A DNA stretch of 46,312 bases from Flavobacteriaceae bacterium (GTDB lineage Bacteria > Bacteroidota > Bacteroidia > Flavobacteriales > Flavobacteriaceae): assembly GCA_028825365.1 (NCBI GenBank), contig JAPKAF010000006.1, positions 1 through 46,312 of the forward strand, given 5' to 3'. Shown piece after piece: positions 36,319 through 44,868 of this stretch. Both the position numbers and the translations under genes were made by a program. The notes below the pieces were generated by a model. The model did not search any database, was not told the origin of the DNA, and worked only from the letters and a program-made list of their open reading frames with translations. Numbering within the stretch: the stretch's first letter is position 1; every line of letters begins with the position of its first letter.

Positions 36319-37089
36319 TTGGCAAAACTCCCAATAAAATACCAGTTTTTAGATTTATCTGACTATGGACGCTCTGGTGGAAATTGGATCGCAAGTAAAC
36401 TTCAGTACACGAGTTTTACTCCTATTCATGTCACTACTACGTTTATTGTAGCTGGGCTTATTGCAATTGGATTCATGTTATCTGGACTTTATATCCTAGC
36501 TGCCATATTTATTATATTAAAATCTGTTTTAGATGCAGCTGACGGTGAGTTGTCTCGATTAAAGAATACCCCATCTTACACCGGTAGATATTACGATTCA
36601 ATAGCAGATTTTCTACTTAACTTTTGTTTTTTATTAGCATTTTGGTATATCTCTAATGCATCAATAATTTATATGTTAATTGCTTTTTTTGGAATTCAAT
36701 TACAAGGCACTGTTTACAACTACTATTATGTCATTTTACGAAATTCTGTTGATGGCGATTCTACAAGTCGAATTTTTGAAGATAGTGCTCCAAAAGCTTT
36801 GAAAGGGGAGACTCAACAGACGGTAAATATTTTTTATAAAATCTATGATATCCTATATATCTCTTTTGATAAGATTATGTATTACATGGACAAAAATGCA
36901 AGTGACAGTCCGCCATTTCCAAAGTGGTTTATGACCCTAGTTTCCATGTATGGTTTAGGATTCCAGTTACTAATTATGGCTGGTATGCTGGTTTTTGAAT
37001 TACAAGAATATGTAATACCATTTTTTATTTACTATTCAGTTTTTATAATTGTATTTGTACTAATAAGAAAAGTGTTTTTGAAACCTTAA
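36319..37089 (+). CDS. CDP-alcohol phosphatidyltransferase family membrane protein, TTG start
   Basis: A 256-residue membrane protein with about six helices. The family motif D-x2-D-G-x2-A-R-x8-G-x3-D-x3-D is present as D72-D75-G76 ... S79-R80 ... G89 ... D93 ... D97, with Ser replacing the usual Ala before Arg. All four metal-binding aspartates are kept. It should transfer a phosphatidyl group from a CDP-alcohol to a small hydroxylated acceptor in the inner membrane; the acceptor is unknown. An in-frame stop lies only 9 nt upstream of the TTG at 36319, and no ATG occurs before residue 53, so TTG is the start. The Lrp-family regulator follows after 10 nt and is probably co-transcribed. Confidence 0.87.
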   Translation: MAKLPIKYQFLDLSDYGRSGGNWIASKLQYTSFTPIHVTTTFIVAGLIAIGFMLSGLYILAAIFIILKSVLDAADGELSRLKNTPSYTGRYYDSIADFLLNFCFLLAFWYISNASIIYMLIAFFGIQLQGTVYNYYYVILRNSVDGDSTSRIFEDSAPKALKGETQQTVNIFYKIYDILYISFDKIMYYMDKNASDSPPFPKWFMTLVSMYGLGFQLLIMAGMLVFELQEYVIPFFIYYSVFIIVFVLIRKVFLKP

Positions 37090-37099
37090 AAAGATAAAT

Positions 37100-37552
37100 A
37101 TGTTAGACACCATTGACCAACAAATTATTAAACTCTTGCAGATTAACGGAAAGGCTACTATTAAGGAAATAGCGAATAAACTAAACCTAACTACTTCGCC
37201 AATATTTGAAAGAATTAAACGATTAGAAAAAGAGGAAATAATTAAAGGGTATACAGCATTGGTGGACCCTAAAAAAGTTGATAAAGGACAAATTGTCTTT
37301 TGTAATATCAGTATGCCTAATTATAATGATAAAAATATTAAAGAATTTGAAAATAAGGTAGATTTTATGCCTGAAGTACTTGAGTGTTATCATATTGCAG
37401 GAGTTGTTGATTATCAAATGAAAGTTCTTGTTAAGGATATTGATGCGTATGATAAATTTTTACAAAAAATCAGCTTGTTGTCAATGGTGAGAGTCCATAG
37501 TAGTGTTGTTGTGCTAAGGGAAATAAAACATACCACGATTGTGCCTAAATAA
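37100..37552 (+). CDS. Lrp/AsnC-family transcriptional regulator
   Basis: A 150-residue regulator of normal family size. Residues 1-60 form the winged helix-turn-helix (LDTIDQQIIKLLQINGKATIKEIA then SPIFERIKRLEKEEIIKGY), and about 65-145 form the RAM ligand-binding domain (ECYHIAGVVDYQMKVLVKDIDAYDKF). Such proteins bind DNA as octamers and sense amino acids. It lies just upstream of the amidohydrolase/epimerase cluster, so control of that cluster, perhaps through the repeat at 37758 and 40971, is a reasonable hypothesis. It is not proven, since its own cotranscribed partner is a lipid enzyme. Confidence 0.95.
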   Translation: MLDTIDQQIIKLLQINGKATIKEIANKLNLTTSPIFERIKRLEKEEIIKGYTALVDPKKVDKGQIVFCNISMPNYNDKNIKEFENKVDFMPEVLECYHIAGVVDYQMKVLVKDIDAYDKFLQKISLLSMVRVHSSVVVLREIKHTTIVPK

Positions 37553-37745
37553 AAAAAAATTATTTTATTAGTGAGTAAAATATAACAAGGTTTAACTCTT
37601 ACTAAAAGGTATTAATCAATTACTCTAAAAAACTGTTAAATACAACTCACTTTACCTAGCATATTTTTCTTCAAAACAAAAAGAATAGCATCATATAAAG
37701 CATATTTTGCTTAAATATTGTATTAATAGCAATTTTTTATGTATA

Positions 37746-37771
37746 AATAATATTTTATAAAGAATATTATT
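37746..37771. repeat. Inverted repeat just before the first D-aminoacylase gene
   Basis: AATAATATT and AATATTATT, 9-bp arms separated by 8 nt, ending 11 nt before the ATG at 37783. The right arm lies inside the 19-bp repeat shared with the DUF1611 promoter region. The sequence is wholly A/T apart from one G, so chance is possible. Confidence 0.45.
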
Positions 37772-37776
37772 ATATT
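37758..37776 (+). repeat. 19-bp direct repeat, copy 1 (upstream of the first D-aminoacylase gene)
   Basis: TAAAGAATATTATTATATT, identical to bases 40971-40989 on the same strand. It ends 6 nt before the ATG at 37783. Candidate operator or shared promoter segment for the cluster. Confidence 0.6.
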
Positions 37777-37782
37777 TATGTC

Positions 37783-39462
37783 ATGAAAAATCTAATATAT
37801 ATATCTCTAGGATTAAGTTTAATGTTTAGTTGTTCTACTACTACTAAGAATTATGATGTTTTAATCAAAAATGGAACAATTACTGATGGATCAGGAAATC
37901 CTGCTTATTTAGGATCTGTTGGTATTAATGCAGACACTATTGCAGCTGTTGGAAAGCTAAATGCAACAGGGACTTTAGAAATAGATGCCACTGGTTTGAT
38001 AGTTGCTCCTGGGTTTATAAATGTTCTCTCTTGGGCAACCGAATCATTAATTGAAGATGGTAGATCCCAAGGTGATATTATGCAAGGTGTCACTTTAGAG
38101 GTTTTTGGTGAAGGATGGTCGATGGGTCCACTAAATGAGAATTTAAAAAAGAAATTAAAATTACCAACAGCACAAGGAGATATTAAATATGAAGTAGATT
38201 GGAATACATTGGATGAATATTTACAATCATTAATAAAACGCGGTGTATCACCTAATGTAGCTTCATTTATTGGAGCAACTACAGTTCGAATTAATCACAT
38301 AGGCTACGAGAATCGTGCTCCAACAGATGAAGAATTGGCTTCTATGGAAGAAATGGTAAGACAAGCAATGGAAGATGGTGCTCTTGGTGTTGGCTCATCA
38401 TTAATTTATGCACCTGCTTTTTATTCAACTACAGAGGAACTTATTGCTTTATGTAAGGTTGCATCAGAATATAATGGCCTTTATATTTCACACATGCGTA
38501 GTGAAGGAAATCGATTGTTACAAAGTATTGATGAATTAATGCGCATTGCAGATGAAGCAGATATTCGTGCTGAGATCTATCATTTAAAAATGGCTGGTAA
38601 AGAAAATTGGAGTAAATATGATGAAGTTGTTAAAAAAATCGATTCCGCAAGGACAGCAGGTTTAAGCATAACAACTAATATGTATACGTATGTTGCCGGA
38701 GCAACAGGGTTGGATGCTTCCATGCCTCCTTGGGTTCAAGAAGGTGGTTACGAAAAATGGGCTGAGCGTTTACAAGACTCAGAAATACGTCAAAGGGTTT
38801 TAGAAGAGATGACCACTCCAACTGACAAATGGGAAAACTTAATGTATGATGCAGGTACTTCAGATAACTTATTGTTAATTGGCTTTGAAAATGATAGTTT
38901 ACGACATTATACAGGGAAAACTTTAACCGAGGTTGCTAAAATACATGGGAAGTCACCTGAAGAAACTGCGATAGATTTAGTAATTGCAGATGGTAGTCGA
39001 GTTGGAACAGTTTATTTTTTGATGTCAGAAGAAAACGTAAAAAAACAAATAGCATTACCTTATATGAGTTTTGGATCTGATGCTGCCTCAATGACTCCTG
39101 AAGGGGTTTTTTTAAATTCAAGTGATCACCCTAGAGCTTATGGAAATTTCTCTAGGCTACTAGGTAAGTATGTTAGAGATGAGCAAATAATTTCAATTGA
39201 AGAAGCTGTTAGAAAATTAACTTCATTACCAGCTTCTAATTTAAAAATTAAAAAACGTGGTAGCTTGACCAAAGGTTATTTTGCAGATTTAGCGATTTTT
39301 AATCCTGAAACTATTCAGGACCATGCAACTTTTGTCGAACCTCATCAACTATCAACAGGAATGATACATGTATTTGTAAATGGTGAGCAAGTACTAAAAG
39401 ATGGCGTACATACTGGTGCTACACCTGGAAGGGTAGTTAGAGGGCCTGGTTACAAAAATTAA
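37783..39462 (+). CDS. N-acyl-D-amino-acid deacylase-family amidohydrolase lipoprotein lacking the HxH motif
   Basis: A 559-residue exported protein with a lipobox ending MFSC (Cys17). It follows the D-aminoacylase layout: beta-sandwich start (YDVLIKNGTITDGSGNPAYLG), GLIVAPGFIN (71-80), EVFGEGWSMGP (105-115), YISHMRSEG with His237, EIYHLKMAGKENW with His267, FGSDAAS with Asp433, and a C-terminal GYFADLAIFNPETI. The usual H-x-H after APGFID is absent (here NVLSWA), while the two downstream histidines and the late Asp remain, as does Glu110 near the position of the zinc-binding Cys of D-aminoacylase. The family removes acyl groups from N-acyl-D-amino acids or cleaves related dipeptides. It opens the cluster, right after the 19-bp repeat. 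Confidence 0.9.
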   Translation: MKNLIYISLGLSLMFSCSTTTKNYDVLIKNGTITDGSGNPAYLGSVGINADTIAAVGKLNATGTLEIDATGLIVAPGFINVLSWATESLIEDGRSQGDIMQGVTLEVFGEGWSMGPLNENLKKKLKLPTAQGDIKYEVDWNTLDEYLQSLIKRGVSPNVASFIGATTVRINHIGYENRAPTDEELASMEEMVRQAMEDGALGVGSSLIYAPAFYSTTEELIALCKVASEYNGLYISHMRSEGNRLLQSIDELMRIADEADIRAEIYHLKMAGKENWSKYDEVVKKIDSARTAGLSITTNMYTYVAGATGLDASMPPWVQEGGYEKWAERLQDSEIRQRVLEEMTTPTDKWENLMYDAGTSDNLLLIGFENDSLRHYTGKTLTEVAKIHGKSPEETAIDLVIADGSRVGTVYFLMSEENVKKQIALPYMSFGSDAASMTPEGVFLNSSDHPRAYGNFSRLLGKYVRDEQIISIEEAVRKLTSLPASNLKIKKRGSLTKGYFADLAIFNPETIQDHATFVEPHQLSTGMIHVFVNGEQVLKDGVHTGATPGRVVRGPGYKN

Positions 39463-39557
39463 TACTTCTTTCCACACTCTTCTTTAGCTTGTCTTTGTTT
39501 GAAGAAAATGAGTTTTTAAAAGTACTAATTCAATCTACACAATAAATATACAGTCAA

Positions 39558-40847
39558 ATGAAAAAAACAATTATTTTAAGTTTATCTCTGTTTATAACAG
39601 GCATTAGTTTTGGGCAGAAGAATGACAAAAAAATTAAGATGCTATCTGATCAAGTAGAACAGAAAGTTATTGAATGGAGAAGGCATGTTCATCAAAACCC
39701 TGAGTTATCAAATAGAGAATTTAAGACAGCTAAGTATATAGAAAGTCATCTTAGAAGTTTAGGAATTACGGTACAAACAGGAGTTGCTAAAACAGGGGTA
39801 GTTGGCATATTAAAAGGAGAAAAACCAGGAAAAGTAGTTGCTTTAAGAGCAGATATTGATGCACTGCCAGTTACAGAGAGAAATGACTTATTATTTAAAT
39901 CTAATATAACTACAACCTATAACGGAAAAGAAACAGGCGTAATGCATGCTTGTGGGCATGATTCTCACGTTGCTATTTTGATGGGGGTAGCAGAAGTATT
40001 ATCTCAGATGAAAAGCGATATTCATGGAACAATAAAGTTTATTTTTCAACCTGCAGAAGAAGGAGCTCCAAAAGGAGAAGAAGGAGGAGCAGAGCTGATG
40101 GTAAAAGAAGGAGTTTTAAAGAATCCTGATGTAGATGCTATTTTTGGATTGCATATTGCTGCAAGTTTAGATATAGGGAAAATAACCTATAAATCAGGAG
40201 GTATTATGGCGGCATCTCAATCGTATCAAATTAATGTTAAAGGAAAGCAAGCTCATGGTTCTAGACCTTGGGCAAGTGTAGATCCTATTGTAGCTTCTGT
40301 TCAAATAATTAATGGGTTACAAACCATTATTAGTAGAGAATCTGAGTTAACAAAAGAAGGTGCTGTTATTACTGTTGGAATGATTAATGCTGGAATACGA
40401 AGTAATATCATTCCAGAAAATGCAACCATTGTTGGAACTATTAGAACTTTAGATTATGGGATGCAAGACTTTATTAACAAGAGAATGAAAGAAATGGTTT
40501 CAGATATTGCAAAAGCATTTAGAGCTGAAGCTACAATAGAAATTGACAAAGGATACCCAATCACTTTTAATCATTTAGAATTGACTAGCCAGATGCTTCC
40601 TACACTTCAAAGAATAGCATCAAAAGAAAATGTAATAGAAATGGATGCAATAACTGGTGCAGAAGATTTTTCTTTTTTTCAACAAAAAATACCAGGACTG
40701 TATTTCTTCTTAGGAGGAAAGGCATTAGATGTAAAACCAGAAGAGGCTGCCGGTCATCACACACCAGATTTTATGTTAGATGAAAGTGGTTTTGTACTGG
40801 GAGTTAAAACATTATCTGCTTTGGCATTAGATTATCTAGAGCAATAA
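39558..40847 (+). CDS. Exported M20-family amidohydrolase (N-acyl-amino-acid/hippurate hydrolase-like)
   Basis: A 429-residue zinc hydrolase with a signal peptide (about 1-20, ending ISFGQ). Family M20D motifs are clear: RRHVHQNPEL (41-50), ALRADIDALPV (95-105), MHACGHDSH (Cys132, His134), FQPAEEG (Glu167-Glu168), FGLHI (His199) and GAEDFSFF near the C-terminus. The domain between carries the lid/dimerisation segment GKQAHGSRPWASVDP. Such enzymes deacylate N-acyl-L-amino acids or hydrolyse peptide conjugates. It is between the D-aminoacylase and the DUF1611/epimerase pair (gaps 95 and 157 nt) and could supply free amino acids from acylated forms in the periplasm. Confidence 0.93.
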   Translation: MKKTIILSLSLFITGISFGQKNDKKIKMLSDQVEQKVIEWRRHVHQNPELSNREFKTAKYIESHLRSLGITVQTGVAKTGVVGILKGEKPGKVVALRADIDALPVTERNDLLFKSNITTTYNGKETGVMHACGHDSHVAILMGVAEVLSQMKSDIHGTIKFIFQPAEEGAPKGEEGGAELMVKEGVLKNPDVDAIFGLHIAASLDIGKITYKSGGIMAASQSYQINVKGKQAHGSRPWASVDPIVASVQIINGLQTIISRESELTKEGAVITVGMINAGIRSNIIPENATIVGTIRTLDYGMQDFINKRMKEMVSDIAKAFRAEATIEIDKGYPITFNHLELTSQMLPTLQRIASKENVIEMDAITGAEDFSFFQQKIPGLYFFLGGKALDVKPEEAAGHHTPDFMLDESGFVLGVKTLSALALDYLEQ

Positions 40848-40970
40848 GGTTTTAGAATTATATCAAAACACAAAAACAGGCACATAGCCAATGAAAAAGT
40901 TATAATACAATTTAAATAGGCTCTACATCTTTGTATTAACTGGTTTTGTATATGAAACTATAATAGTTTG

Positions 40971-40989
40971 TAAAGAATATTATTATATT
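40971..40989 (+). repeat. 19-bp direct repeat, copy 2 (upstream of the DUF1611 gene)
   Basis: TAAAGAATATTATTATATT, identical to 37758-37776. It ends 15 nt before the ATG at 41005. A short inverted pair (ATAATA at 40960 and TATTAT at 40978) accompanies it, weaker than at copy 1. Confidence 0.6.
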
Positions 40990-41004
40990 AAATTCGGAAA
41001 TAAA

Positions 41005-42057
41005 ATGACTCAAATGAAGAAAAAAATAGTAATCGCAACTGACAACCTACTCTTAACTGACTATGCTAAAACTGCGCATGGTTTAATAAGAGGCACAAAA
41101 CGTTTTGAGGTACTGGCTATTATTGATGAAAAAAATAAGAATACCGATGCAGGAGAAACCCTTGATGGCACGTATAGAAATATTCCTGTAATTGCCTCAA
41201 TTGATGAAGCTATTAAAACATTTGATACTATTGATTATTTAGTAATTGGCGTAGCAACTATTGGCGGTGTATTGTCCAATACACTTTTAAATATCATTTC
41301 TGAGGCCATAACAAAGGGTATTGGCATTGTCAATGGACTTCACGATCAACTCAATGAGCGTGAAGAAATTGCGCTACTAGCCGAAGCAGCCCAAGTTGAA
41401 TTGATAGACATCCGTAAACCGAAATCGATTAAAGAAATGCATTTTTGGACTGGTGACATCTTCAAAGTTGATATTCCTATTATTGCTTTTTTAGCCATGG
41501 ATTGTGCAATGGGAAAACGAACTTTAGCCACATTAGTTGTAGAAGAATGTTTAAAAAAGAATATGCGTGCCGAAATGATTTATACAGGTCAGACAGGTTG
41601 GATGCAAGGCAATAAATATGGATTTATTTTTGACTCAACTCTTAATGACTTTGTTTCTGGGGAACTTGAACATTCCATTGTGACATGTTGGAAAGAAGAA
41701 AAACCAGATCTTATTCTTTTAGAAGGTCAATCTAGTCTTAGAAACCCCAGCGGCCCCTGTGGACTAGAATTTATTATTTCAGGAAATGCAAAACAAATTG
41801 TTCTTATTCATTCGCCAAAAAAAAAATATTATGATGATATACTTAAATGGGGAGAAATCCCTTCAGTGGAATCAGAAATCGAAATTATTGAAAAGTTTGG
41901 CTCAACAGTTATTGCCTTAGCTTTAAATACGTCTGGACTTACTAAATCGGAAGCGATATATCATCAAGCTAGATACAAAGAATCTCTAGGCATTCCTGTG
42001 GTTATGCCATTGGAAGAAGGCGTAACAAATATCATCTCAGAAATTAAAGGATTATAA
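41005..42057 (+). CDS. DUF1611-family protein, DgcN-like (candidate D-glutamate N-acetyltransferase)
   Basis: A 350-residue cytosolic protein (an ATG at 41014 would start it three residues later). The N-terminal half is a Rossmann-like domain (IPVIASIDEAI, DYLVIGVATIGG), and the C-terminal half has a P-loop-like MDCAMGKRT (165-173), YTGQTGWMQG (193-202), FDSTLNDFVSG and LLEGQSSLRNPSG (238-250), the hallmarks of DUF1611. In marine bacteria the DUF1611 protein DgcN acetylates D-glutamate, and the neighbouring DgcA epimerises the product. Here too an enolase-superfamily epimerase gene follows after 2 nt, so that pathway is the leading candidate. Family membership is firm; the substrate is inferred from context. 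It is the first gene after the second copy of the 19-bp repeat. Confidence 0.88.
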   Translation: MTQMKKKIVIATDNLLLTDYAKTAHGLIRGTKRFEVLAIIDEKNKNTDAGETLDGTYRNIPVIASIDEAIKTFDTIDYLVIGVATIGGVLSNTLLNIISEAITKGIGIVNGLHDQLNEREEIALLAEAAQVELIDIRKPKSIKEMHFWTGDIFKVDIPIIAFLAMDCAMGKRTLATLVVEECLKKNMRAEMIYTGQTGWMQGNKYGFIFDSTLNDFVSGELEHSIVTCWKEEKPDLILLEGQSSLRNPSGPCGLEFIISGNAKQIVLIHSPKKKYYDDILKWGEIPSVESEIEIIEKFGSTVIALALNTSGLTKSEAIYHQARYKESLGIPVVMPLEEGVTNIISEIKGL

Positions 42058-42059
42058 TT

Positions 42060-43130
42060 ATGAAAATAAAAAATATTGAAGTCTTTTCAAAAAACTTAGC
42101 ACTTACAAAACCCTATACTATCGCTTATAAAACCATTGCTGATGTAGAAAATGTGTTTTTACTAGTTACATTAGAAAATGGCATTGTTGGTGTTGGGGCA
42201 GCAAATCCTGACTTAGAAGTTGTTGGAGAATCCCCTTCAGATGTTTTAAAAAATTGCCAGTCAGATTATTTTCAAAAATTTATTGGTAAGAGTATAAAAC
42301 ACTTTAGGTCTATGATATATGAAATAGGAACTGCATTTCCAGATAAGCCAGGAACGTTAGTACTTTGGGATATTGCTTTGCACGATGCTTTTGCCAAATA
42401 TTTGGATATACCTGTGGCCGCAATTTATGGTCAACACCATTACTCACTTGCTACATCAGTTACCATTGGCATAATGAATGTGAATGACACGGTAAAAGAA
42501 GCAGAAGAGTATGTGAAACTAGGGTTTAAAGTTTTAAAAATTAAAACGGGGCAAGAAGTAGATCTTGATATTGAACGTATTGTTAAAGTGAATGAGAAAT
42601 TTAGAAATATTAAAATAAGAGTAGATGCCAATCAAGGTTATGAAGTTAACGATTTAGAAAAATTTATTAATGCCACAAAAAAATTGGGCTTAGAAATAAT
42701 TGAGCAACCCTTGATTGTGGGCAAAGAAGCTGAACTTGCCAGAATTGACCAACAATATCGAAGTATTTTAGTGGCCGATGAAAGCCTAAAAAACAGCAAA
42801 AGTGCTATTAATTTCACGCCTTCTCCACAACCATTTGGTATTTTCAATATTAAATTAATGAAATGTGGTGGTATTTTATCCGCATTTGAGATTGCTACTA
42901 TTGCCAAGGCAGCTGACATTGATTTATTCTGGGGCTGTAATGATGAGAGTATTGTGAGTATTACCGCAGCTTTGCATGCAGCATTTGCTTGTACAAACAC
43001 CAAATATATCGACCTAGACGGGAGCTTTGACCTTGCTGAAGACATTGTAAGTGGAGGTTTTCTACTTAATGACGGAATGATGAGTTTACCTAATAAAGCT
43101 GGTTTGGGTGTTGAATTAAAACAAACTTAA
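42060..43130 (+). CDS. Enolase-superfamily dipeptide/N-acyl-amino-acid epimerase (Ala-Glu epimerase or DgcA-like)
   Basis: A 356-residue cytosolic enzyme of the muconate-lactonising/dipeptide epimerase group. The two acid/base lysines are Lys162 (in LKIKTG, K-x-K at 160-162) and Lys265 (in FNIKLMKCGG). Metal ligands are Asp189 (VDANQGY), Glu215 (EQPL) and Asp240 (VADES). It ends with WGCNDESIVS, as in L-Ala-D/L-Glu epimerases. It inverts the alpha-carbon of an amino-acid residue. Known members act on Ala-Glu dipeptides from murein or, as DgcA, on N-acetyl-glutamate. It is 2 nt after the DUF1611 gene and 11 nt before the serine hydrolase, clearly in one operon, which favours the N-acyl-D-amino-acid route. 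Confidence 0.93.
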   Translation: MKIKNIEVFSKNLALTKPYTIAYKTIADVENVFLLVTLENGIVGVGAANPDLEVVGESPSDVLKNCQSDYFQKFIGKSIKHFRSMIYEIGTAFPDKPGTLVLWDIALHDAFAKYLDIPVAAIYGQHHYSLATSVTIGIMNVNDTVKEAEEYVKLGFKVLKIKTGQEVDLDIERIVKVNEKFRNIKIRVDANQGYEVNDLEKFINATKKLGLEIIEQPLIVGKEAELARIDQQYRSILVADESLKNSKSAINFTPSPQPFGIFNIKLMKCGGILSAFEIATIAKAADIDLFWGCNDESIVSITAALHAAFACTNTKYIDLDGSFDLAEDIVSGGFLLNDGMMSLPNKAGLGVELKQT

Positions 43131-43141
43131 TAGTATAAAAA

Positions 43142-44800
43142 ATGAAAAAACAATTTCAATTAATTCTTCTCTTATCTTTTTCCGTTTGTTCATATGGGCA
43201 GCTAAAAGAAAGTCAAGCGATAGACAGCATTTTCACGGAATGGAATAAGACAGATGTCCCAGGTTGTTCATTAGGGATTATAAAAGAGGGTCAATTAATT
43301 TATGCCAAGGGATATGGTATGGCAAATATGGAATATGATATTCCGAACTCTGCTTCTTCAGTTTTTAGAATCGCTTCAACTTCTAAACAGTTTACAGCAG
43401 CTTGCGTACTACTTCTTGCAGAAAAAGACAAACTAGACTTAGATGATAACTTAAAGAGTTTTTTTTCTGATTTCCCAGATTATGCAGAAAACATCTCCGT
43501 GAGGCATTTATTAAACCATACTAGCGGAATTAGAGATTACCTTCAAATAGCCTATTTAAAAGGACTAGGAGACGATGACTTCTATGTTGATGATAACATC
43601 ATGAAATGGTTAGTAAATCAGTCTGATCTCAATTTTCTCCCAGGCGAAGAATATTTATACAGTAATTCCGGATATTGGCTATTAGGTCAAATCGTTCAAA
43701 GAGTGGCTGGAATTAGTATGGCAGATTTTGCCCAAAAGGAAATATTTGAACCTTTAGAAATGAATAATACACACTTTCATAACGACCATACTCAAATAGT
43801 AAAAAATAGAGCATCTGGTTATGTTCCAGTTGAAAAGGGCAACTTTAAGATTAGCATGACAACCTTAGATATGATTGGCGATGGTGGCATCTTTACAACA
43901 ATAAACGATATAAAAAAATGGGATGACGCATTTTATAACTCAACGGTATTAAGTCAGGCATTTTGGCAAGAAATGACGAAACAAGGCGTACTTAATAATG
44001 GAGAAGTCATTGATTACGCTTCTGGTTTAATGATAGGTAAATACAAAGGTTTAAAAACAATCAGACACGGAGGATCATTTTATGGTTTTAGAGCAGAGTT
44101 ATTACGCTTTCCAGAGCAAAAGTTATCTATCGCAATATTTGCCAACAGAGGAGATGCTAATCCACCAAGGATGGCTAATCAAGTTGCTAATATATTACTG
44201 AAAGATAAACTTATTGAAGAGGTAGTTATTAAAGACAAAAAAGTTGAGACTGATGTTTCAGAAGAAGAATTTCAACTAAGCCAATTAGTAGGCAGCTATG
44301 AAATGCAACCTGGTGTTGTTGTTAGATTATCTATCAAGAATGACTCATTAAATGTCCTTCAAACTTGGGATAAATCAACTTATAATATTATAAAAACTAG
44401 TGGAAATACCTTTCAAATCCCAGGAATCAACAACTTAAGTTTTACCTTTTCTAATCTTAAAGATGAGTTGACACAAAGACTCACAACCATACAAGATGGC
44501 ACAGAAACAATTCTTCCAAGAAAAAAAGAAATTGAATTTTCGGGCATCGACTTAAATGATTATTCAGGTAGTTATTATAGTAAAGAATTGGATGTGACTT
44601 ATAATTTTGAGATTGAAAAGGGAATATTAAAAGCGGGAATTCAAGACAAACAATTATTGATGGATTGTAATATGAGTGAAATTGACCAATTCACAATGGA
44701 ATTATTAGGACTAGTTCGGTTTCAAAGAACGGATGGTCGGGTTTCGAGTTTTAAACTTGACTCTGGTAGAGTTAAAAATTTGTATTTCGAGAAAAAGTAA
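43142..44800 (+). CDS. Exported S12-family serine hydrolase (beta-lactamase class C/D-aminopeptidase-like)
   Basis: A 552-residue protein with a signal peptide (about 1-20, ending CSYGQ). The penicillin-binding fold (about 25-370) has S-x-x-K at Ser79-Lys82 (STSK), Y-x-N at Tyr173-Asn175 (YSN) and H-G-G at 309-311 (RHGGS) in the third motif, all intact. About 170 further residues (380-552) form two probable small beta-barrels (LVGSYEMQPG and YSGSYYSKELDVTY), as in D-aminopeptidase-type S12 enzymes. It may release D-residues from peptides or act on D-Ala-containing murein fragments. Being in the operon with the epimerase supports this, but many S12 proteins are esterases, so the activity is open. 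Confidence 0.9.
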   Translation: MKKQFQLILLLSFSVCSYGQLKESQAIDSIFTEWNKTDVPGCSLGIIKEGQLIYAKGYGMANMEYDIPNSASSVFRIASTSKQFTAACVLLLAEKDKLDLDDNLKSFFSDFPDYAENISVRHLLNHTSGIRDYLQIAYLKGLGDDDFYVDDNIMKWLVNQSDLNFLPGEEYLYSNSGYWLLGQIVQRVAGISMADFAQKEIFEPLEMNNTHFHNDHTQIVKNRASGYVPVEKGNFKISMTTLDMIGDGGIFTTINDIKKWDDAFYNSTVLSQAFWQEMTKQGVLNNGEVIDYASGLMIGKYKGLKTIRHGGSFYGFRAELLRFPEQKLSIAIFANRGDANPPRMANQVANILLKDKLIEEVVIKDKKVETDVSEEEFQLSQLVGSYEMQPGVVVRLSIKNDSLNVLQTWDKSTYNIIKTSGNTFQIPGINNLSFTFSNLKDELTQRLTTIQDGTETILPRKKEIEFSGIDLNDYSGSYYSKELDVTYNFEIEKGILKAGIQDKQLLMDCNMSEIDQFTMELLGLVRFQRTDGRVSSFKLDSGRVKNLYFEKK

Positions 44801-44868
44801 AGAGCGCTTGCAGTGAGTATATCCAACACTTTAAAAATTAGTAGTAAATTAATTATAATTTGTAAACT

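Noticed and set aside
37555-37610. Possible terminator after the Lrp-family gene
   Set aside because: The arms around TTAGTGAGT and ACTCTTACTAA pair only imperfectly and no T-run follows.
42638-43045. A 135-codon open frame on the minus strand inside the epimerase gene
   Set aside because: It lies fully opposite a gene with intact catalytic motifs, has no recognisable domain, and the frame is open only as a by-product of coding bias.
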